This document shows, piece by piece, positions 6,049 through 9,456 of a DNA stretch of 9,456 bases. The notes beneath the pieces are model-generated. The model made no database searches. It had not been told where the DNA came from and saw nothing but the letters and a program-made list of their open reading frames with translations. The position numbers and the translations under genes were made by a program. Positions within the stretch are counted from its first letter, which is position 1, and every line of letters starts with the position of its first letter. The stretch is taken from NCBI GenBank assembly GCA_946061495.1, contig CAMGSV010000089.1, forward strand, positions 1-9,456, read 5' to 3'. The stretch is from an uncultured Spirochaetales bacterium. Its GTDB lineage: Bacteria > Spirochaetota > Spirochaetia > Treponematales > Treponemataceae.

Positions 6049-7079
6049 TGCACCTGTGCTCTTGCCGTTTCCCGGCCCTCCACCAACAGAATCAGCTGGC
6101 TGTTCTTGGGCAGGGCGTAGGGCACTGTCAGCTGGCCACCGGGATGGGAGAAGCTGGTGAGGGTGGTCTGCGTGCCATTGGGGGTGACTGCTCTGACCTC
6201 CATGTTCAGGGCGTAGGGATAGGCCGGCAGCTGCAGGGTGAAGATGCCGTAGCTGTTGCCGTTCACCAGTGTGGTGGGGAAGGCGAATTCAGCTGCCAAG
6301 CGTCCGTAGTTGGGGATGAATTCCCCTGAGGCAGCCTGGGTGACGACAGTTCCCGCCTTTCCATCGGCAGTCTCATCCTGGGTGGCAGGACGGGCGCTGA
6401 AGTTGAAGGCAATCTTGCTGCGGGACATTTGGGCCAGAATCTCCTGTACCGTCATGCCCACCAGATTGGGGACACGGGTCTGCTCGTAGCTGGGGCCACG
6501 GCTCACCACCAGTTCCAGTTCCACCGGCTGGGAAATCTGGGTGCCGGGAGGTGGATTCTGGGAAAGGATGGTACCGGCCTCGGACTGGTCCGCCTTGTAC
6601 AGTGGGTCGGCAATGGTAATGAGGGTACGGCTGCCGGAGAACAGGGTCTGGAGCTTGATGCGCAGGTCGTCCAGCTTCATGCCGGTATAGTCCTCAATCT
6701 GGTCCACCACAACACCACGGCTCACCACCAAGTCGATGCGGCGGCTGGCCTTGACGATGGTACCTGCCACTGGATTTTGCTCAAGAATCATTCCCTTGTC
6801 TCCGGGAACATCGGAATACCGCAGCTGGATTTTGGGGTACAATTCCTTCACCTGCATTTCCAGCAGCCCCTCCTCCAAAGGGAGTCCGATGACATTGGGA
6901 ACCAGCACCTCCTCGGAGCCTTTCACCGCCACAAAGAAGACTATGGCCGTGATTGCCATCATCAGGAGGATTGCGGTGAGGCAGAGGAAAAACAGGGTTC
7001 TGCCGGTGAGCTGTCCACCCTCTTCTCCCGGCTGCAATGAAAATCTCAGCTTGGAAAATATATTCTTGGTTTTATTCAT
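6045..7079 (-). CDS. Membrane-anchored protein with three PASTA repeats
   Basis: The 344-aa product has a short cytoplasmic N-terminus (1-26), one transmembrane helix (about 28-52) and an outside part with three PASTA units: about 57-121 (VPNVIGLPLEEG to LVVSRG), 122-195 (YTGMKLDDL to LELVVSRG) and 202-267 (VPNLVGMTVQEI to LAAEFAF). A non-PASTA beta-rich tail (268-344) ends in LILLVEGRETARAQVQ. PASTA domains in other proteins bind cell-wall muropeptides or transpeptidases. Here there is no kinase or transpeptidase domain, so it may be a wall-binding or scaffold protein in the periplasm. The ATG lies inside the end of fmt (8-nt overlap), with AAGGAA about 6 nt upstream. I recall a PASTA protein next to fmt-def in Treponema pallidum too, which would make this a conserved partnership. 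Topology and domains are clear; the role is not. Confidence 0.9.
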   Translation of the reverse strand: MNKTKNIFSKLRFSLQPGEEGGQLTGRTLFFLCLTAILLMMAITAIVFFVAVKGSEEVLVPNVIGLPLEEGLLEMQVKELYPKIQLRYSDVPGDKGMILEQNPVAGTIVKASRRIDLVVSRGVVVDQIEDYTGMKLDDLRIKLQTLFSGSRTLITIADPLYKADQSEAGTILSQNPPPGTQISQPVELELVVSRGPSYEQTRVPNLVGMTVQEILAQMSRSKIAFNFSARPATQDETADGKAGTVVTQAASGEFIPNYGRLAAEFAFPTTLVNGNSYGIFTLQLPAYPYALNMEVRAVTPNGTQTTLTSFSHPGGQLTVPYALPKNSQLILLVEGRETARAQVQ

Positions 7080-8103
7080 GTTCTATTCCTTGTCGCTCGT
7101 TTGATGAGCAGCAGCAGCCTACAAAATTGGCGCTGCCGTTCATAAAGTCCTTCCAGCTCATGGCCTTCTTGGCCTGCCACTGGAGGTTGGTGACGCACAG
7201 TATGCCGTCCCCCGTCTGAATCAGGATTCCCGCCGCCTTGTCGCTGCCCAGCACCGTTCCCGGAGCGGGTGGGGTGGGAAAGGCCGACTGGATGTGGGGC
7301 GGCAGATCCTTCTTGTACACCGCCGCCTGATGAATTTTCAGGCTCGTTCCCAGGGCATGGGTAAAGGCGCCTGGCCAGGGGGTGAAGGCTCTGATTCTGG
7401 CGTCTATGGCGGCGGCGGAATCATTCCAGCAGATGCAGCCCTCCTCCTTTTTCATCATCTGGCAGTAGGTGGCCTTGCTGCCATCCTGGGGGGTGCCTTC
7501 GGGCAGGGAGCCCCTTTGAGCCGCCTGGCAGATGATTTCCTCCAGCTGGTTTCCTCCGATTTCCGCCGCCCTCAGCAGCAGTGAGTCGGCAGTTTCTGTT
7601 CCTGTCAGTGGCAGCACCATCTGTGAGAGAATGTCTCCGCTGTCCATCTCCTGGGCCAGCTTCTGGACGGTGACTCCCGTTTCCTGCTGCTGATCAAGGA
7701 TGGCGGCGGGGATGGGGGCACAGCCACGGTACAGTGGCAGCAGGGACGGGTGCAGGTTGATGCCCCCCAGGGGAAAGAGGGACAGGAACTTGGGGCCGAA
7801 AATCCTTCCGTAGGCAAAGCACACCAGCAGGTCTGGCTTCAGCTGTGCCACTGCCTCTCGGGCTGCGGCATCAAGCTTTTCCGGGGTGAGGACCGGGATG
7901 GTGCAGCCCAGCTCCTCTTCCAACTGGTGGGCCCCCTGGGCTACTGGGGTGGGAATCAGCGCCTTGCTGCGCCCTTGGGCCGAGGGGGGATTGGTCAGCA
8001 CCCCGGCGATGGTAAACTCCGTCCCGTGGGATGCAGCCTTGGCAAGATGAACCAGGGGCAGGGCCGCTGCCTCTGGGCTTCCGGCGTAGAGGATGCGTAC
8101 CAC
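7072..8103 (-). CDS. fmt: Methionyl-tRNA formyltransferase
   Basis: Fmt adds a formyl group from 10-formyl-tetrahydrofolate to initiator Met-tRNA, preparing it for bacterial translation initiation. The 343-aa protein starts with VRILYAGSPEAAALPL, the family opening. The catalytic triad is N116 and H118 in GGINLHPSLLP and D154 in EMDSGDIL. The loop LYRGCAPIPAAI (124-135) is the tetrahydrofolate and tRNA-contact region. The C-terminal domain has TPWPGAFT (241-248) and GDGILCVTNLQWQAKKAMSW (298-317). It ends in an unusual Cys cluster (GCCCSSN, 329-335). The start is GTG, sharing one base with the def TAG stop; the sequence before it has no strong ribosome-binding site, so coupling to def is likely. 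Together Fmt and Def add and remove the formyl group, and this gene pairing is common in bacteria. Confidence 0.95.
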   Translation of the reverse strand: MVRILYAGSPEAAALPLVHLAKAASHGTEFTIAGVLTNPPSAQGRSKALIPTPVAQGAHQLEEELGCTIPVLTPEKLDAAAREAVAQLKPDLLVCFAYGRIFGPKFLSLFPLGGINLHPSLLPLYRGCAPIPAAILDQQQETGVTVQKLAQEMDSGDILSQMVLPLTGTETADSLLLRAAEIGGNQLEEIICQAAQRGSLPEGTPQDGSKATYCQMMKKEEGCICWNDSAAAIDARIRAFTPWPGAFTHALGTSLKIHQAAVYKKDLPPHIQSAFPTPPAPGTVLGSDKAAGILIQTGDGILCVTNLQWQAKKAMSWKDFMNGSANFVGCCCSSNERQGIEHE

Positions 8104-8663
8104 TAGGCGCCTGCCTTCTTGGCTTTTTTTGCGGCAATCTTTGCGGCCCGGGCTGCCTTTGCAGCTTCCTTTTCTGCCTTGCGGGCGGCCCGACGCTGGA
8201 ACTGCTGGACAATCTTCTCCTTGAAATCCTGGTCCCCCCGGTCGATGTAGAGGACCCCCTCCAGATGGTCGTACTCATGCTGGATCACCCGGGCCAGGAA
8301 TCCCTCTGCCTCCAGGGTGAAGGGCCTTCCCTGTTCATTCAGTGCCTGGATGGTAATCTTGGCGGGCCGGGTGATTTTTTCGTATACGTTGGGAATGCTG
8401 AGACAGCCCTCCTCGTATTCGCACATTTCCGATGAGGTGGCGATGATCTGGGGATTGATGAAAACACGAGGAACATCGTCGTCGGCAATGACAACAAAAA
8501 AACGCTGCAGGATTCCCACCTGCGGAGCGGCAAGGCCCACGCCCTCGCTTTCCAGCATGGTGTCGAACATGGCCTGGATGGTGGCCCGCAACTCGTCGTT
8601 CACTTCTTCTACGGGCAGGGACTTCTGACGAAGGAGCTCCTGACCAAGGTGTAAAATTTCCAT
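8103..8663 (-). CDS. def: Peptide deformylase with Lys/Ala-rich C-terminal tail
   Basis: Def removes the formyl group from the N-terminus of new proteins at the ribosome exit. The 186-aa product has all three family motifs: GVGLAAPQ (41-48), EGCLSIP (85-91) and QHEYDH (128-133). The metal ligands are C87, H129 and H133; E130 is the catalytic acid and Q48 is conserved. I chose the ATG at 8661-8663 (MEILHLGQE), which matches where the family begins; an upstream in-frame ATG at 8738 would add 25 Pro/Ser-rich residues unlike any Def. No ribosome-binding site precedes the chosen ATG, and the predicted promoter puts the transcription start almost at the ATG. The last 30 residues (157-186) are nearly all Ala, Lys and Arg, a basic helical tail that may bind ribosomal RNA. 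It is the first gene of the def-fmt-PASTA-ogt operon. Confidence 0.94.
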   Translation of the reverse strand: MEILHLGQELLRQKSLPVEEVNDELRATIQAMFDTMLESEGVGLAAPQVGILQRFFVVIADDDVPRVFINPQIIATSSEMCEYEEGCLSIPNVYEKITRPAKITIQALNEQGRPFTLEAEGFLARVIQHEYDHLEGVLYIDRGDQDFKEKIVQQFQRRAARKAEKEAAKAARAAKIAAKKAKKAGA

Positions 8664-8670
8664 GGATAAT

Positions 8671-8699
8671 ATGGTATAAAAACAGGGGCCTAAAGTCAA
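8671..8699 (-). promoter_or_regulatory. Promoter candidate of the def-fmt-PASTA-ogt operon
   Basis: On the minus strand, TTGACT (plus 8694-8699; 5 of 6 to consensus) is followed after 17 bp by TACCAT (plus 8671-8676; 4 of 6). Only seven bases lie between the -10 box and the def ATG, so the transcript would begin at or within a base or two of the start codon. Other -10 choices (TATACC at 15 bp, TATTAT at 22 bp) have poor spacing. Confidence 0.55.
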
Positions 8700-8768
8700 G
8701 GATGGGGAAGGACAGGGAGCCTGGGGCGGATGGCTCAAGACTCCCTTCAGGCTTCCGTTCCTGCGTCT

Positions 8769-8996
8769 TTACTTGAACTGGGGCTTCCGCTTTTCCAGGA
8801 AGGCGGTGAGGCCCTCTTCGGCGTTGGGATGCATTCTGACTGCCGCCTGGGTGGCGGTCTCCTCCTGCAAGGCTGTGGCGATGCTCGCCAGGGTGTCTGG
8901 ATGAGGCCACTTGTTTCCCCGTTCTATATCGCTGAGAAAGGGAATGGAAATGTTGGCTTCGTAGGCCAAGTCAGCTTGGGACAGCCGCCCTTTCAA
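8769..8996 (-). pseudogene. Chimeric remnant: XRE helix-turn-helix fragment plus enoyl-CoA hydratase-like tail
   Basis: The 75-codon frame reads RLSQADLAYEANISIPFLSD then IERGNKWPHPDTLASIATAL (about 4-43), a clear XRE/Cro helix-turn-helix from helix 2 onward. Helix 1, which normally precedes LSQ, is missing: an in-frame TGA lies directly upstream and the only start is a TTG with no ribosome-binding site. The last part, MHPNAEEGLTAFLEKRKPQF (55-74), looks instead like the end of an enoyl-CoA hydratase (crotonase), whose family often ends with EG-x-x-AFLEKR-x-P-x-F. I read this as two decayed gene pieces joined together rather than a working regulator. A short expressed HTH protein using the TTG cannot be ruled out. 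Both family assignments rest on motif memory. Confidence 0.6.
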
Positions 8997-9065
8997 TCAT
9001 TTCCATGTAGAACTGGCCACAGGTCGGATGTGTTTGTAGTGAACGCTGTTCACGGCTTTGGGGTG

Positions 9066-9095
9066 AGGCTTCCCGGTGGAAACGCTGGGGAGCCT
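9066..9095 (-). terminator. Stem-loop after the Rpn-type gene, possible terminator
   Basis: AGGCTTCCC (9066-9074) pairs with GGGGAGCCT (9087-9095) over 9 bp with one T-G pair and a 12-nt loop. It lies 10-40 nt after the stop codon of the minus-strand Rpn-type gene. No T-run follows on that strand, so it may only stabilise the 3' end. A smaller perfect stem GTGAAC-GCT-GTTCAC sits just beyond at 9039-9053. Confidence 0.3.
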
Positions 9096-9104
9096 TTCTG
9101 TGTG

Positions 9105-9456
9105 CTAGGGCTTGGGGCTGACTTCTCGCCCCAACTCCAGCACCGTCTCCAGCGGGAGGCTGGTGCAGCGGGCCACCATCTGGGGATCAAGCCCCTCGGA
9201 CAGCAAGCTCCGTGCCGTCTCCAGCTTGGTCTGGTAGGCACCACGCTCCAGCCCTTGCTCTAAGCCACGTTCTAGCCCGATGGTGATGCCTTCTTCACGG
9301 CCGGTGGCAAGGCCACGCTCCAGCCCAGCGAAAAGGCCGTCCTCGTAGGCCTCCTCCTTTTGCACTGCAAGGTCGGTGGCGTAGTCGTATTCTGCCATCA
9401 GGATGCTCAAGGTCTCTCCTCCCCTCCGTTCAAGATAGTCGCGCAGGATGTTGCGG
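9105..9456 (-). CDS. Rpn/PD-(D/E)XK nuclease family protein, C-terminal part (5' end outside window)
   Basis: The frame is open to the right edge, so this is the 3' portion of a longer gene; a TTG at 9408-9410 is not the real start, since coding sequence RNILRDYLERRGGETLSIL runs through it. The visible 117 residues include LMAEYDYATDLAVQKEEAYE, then a Gly-spaced helical repeat (GLERGLATGREEG and GLERGLEQGLERG), then ETARSLLSEGLDPQMVARCT with SLPLETVLELG. This order (helical linker, GLE-x-G repeats, RSLL-x-x-G-L-x-x-x-x-VA end) is typical of the C-terminus of the Rpn/putative transposase family, whose N-terminal nuclease domain would lie outside the window. Such proteins are often multicopy in treponemes and linked to recombination. 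The catalytic residues cannot be checked here. Confidence 0.75.
   Translation of the reverse strand, partial: RNILRDYLERRGGETLSILMAEYDYATDLAVQKEEAYEDGLFAGLERGLATGREEGITIGLERGLEQGLERGAYQTKLETARSLLSEGLDPQMVARCTSLPLETVLELGREVSPKP

Noticed and set aside
8664..8738. Longer N-terminus for Def
   Set aside because: The extra 25 residues are Pro/Ser-rich, unlike the family, and would run through the promoter candidate.
9039..9053. Small perfect inverted repeat GTGAAC-GCT-GTTCAC
   Set aside because: Only 6-bp arms and no T-run or adjacent promoter; too little to assign a role.
9105..9456. CRISPR-like or tandem DNA repeat suggested by recurring GCTCCAGCCC-type segments
   Set aside because: The repetition is the coding of GLERG units in the Rpn-type protein; the copies are irregular and have no spacers.

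Overview
The window looks like a chromosomal stretch from a treponeme-like spirochaete. The main reasons are the tight def-fmt-PASTA protein cluster (an arrangement I recall from Treponema, not checked here), lipoproteins with relaxed spirochaete-style lipoboxes, and the C-terminal part of an Rpn/PD-(D/E)XK nuclease-type protein of a kind common in treponemes. Genes are GC-rich with AT-rich control regions. The species cannot be named from the sequence alone.

Region 1 (about 50-3322, minus strand): a redox-sensor and serine-biosynthesis operon, rex-serC-serA. It has a near-consensus promoter (TTGCCA-17 bp-TATAAT), a perfect Rex operator between that promoter and the rex start codon, and a strong hairpin plus T-tract terminator after serA. 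Rex senses NADH/NAD+, SerA is an NAD-dependent dehydrogenase and SerC is the next enzyme of the pathway, so the layout suggests serine synthesis is tied to redox state. serB is not in the window.

Region 2 (3283-3675): an AT-rich divergent control region. It holds a 36-bp near-perfect palindrome whose core is a second Rex-type operator, and a plus-strand promoter candidate.

Region 3 (3676-5518, plus strand): a three-gene envelope cassette. It encodes a small lipoprotein interrupted by a frameshift at a run of seven C, a second lipoprotein with two hydrophobic segments, and a 320-aa signal-peptide protein that I identify as an omptin-family outer-membrane protease with all four catalytic residues in place. 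The genes are coupled by a 10-nt gap and by an ATGA overlap.

Region 4 (5515-8699, minus strand): a tightly overlapping operon def-fmt-PASTA protein-ogt for N-formylmethionine handling, an envelope protein with three PASTA repeats, and O6-alkylguanine repair. Its last stop codon interlocks with the omptin stop codon in a shared CTAG. def appears to be leaderless.

Region 5 (8769-9456, minus strand): gene debris (an XRE helix-turn-helix fragment joined to what looks like the tail of an enoyl-CoA hydratase) and the 3' part of an Rpn-family nuclease gene that runs off the right edge.
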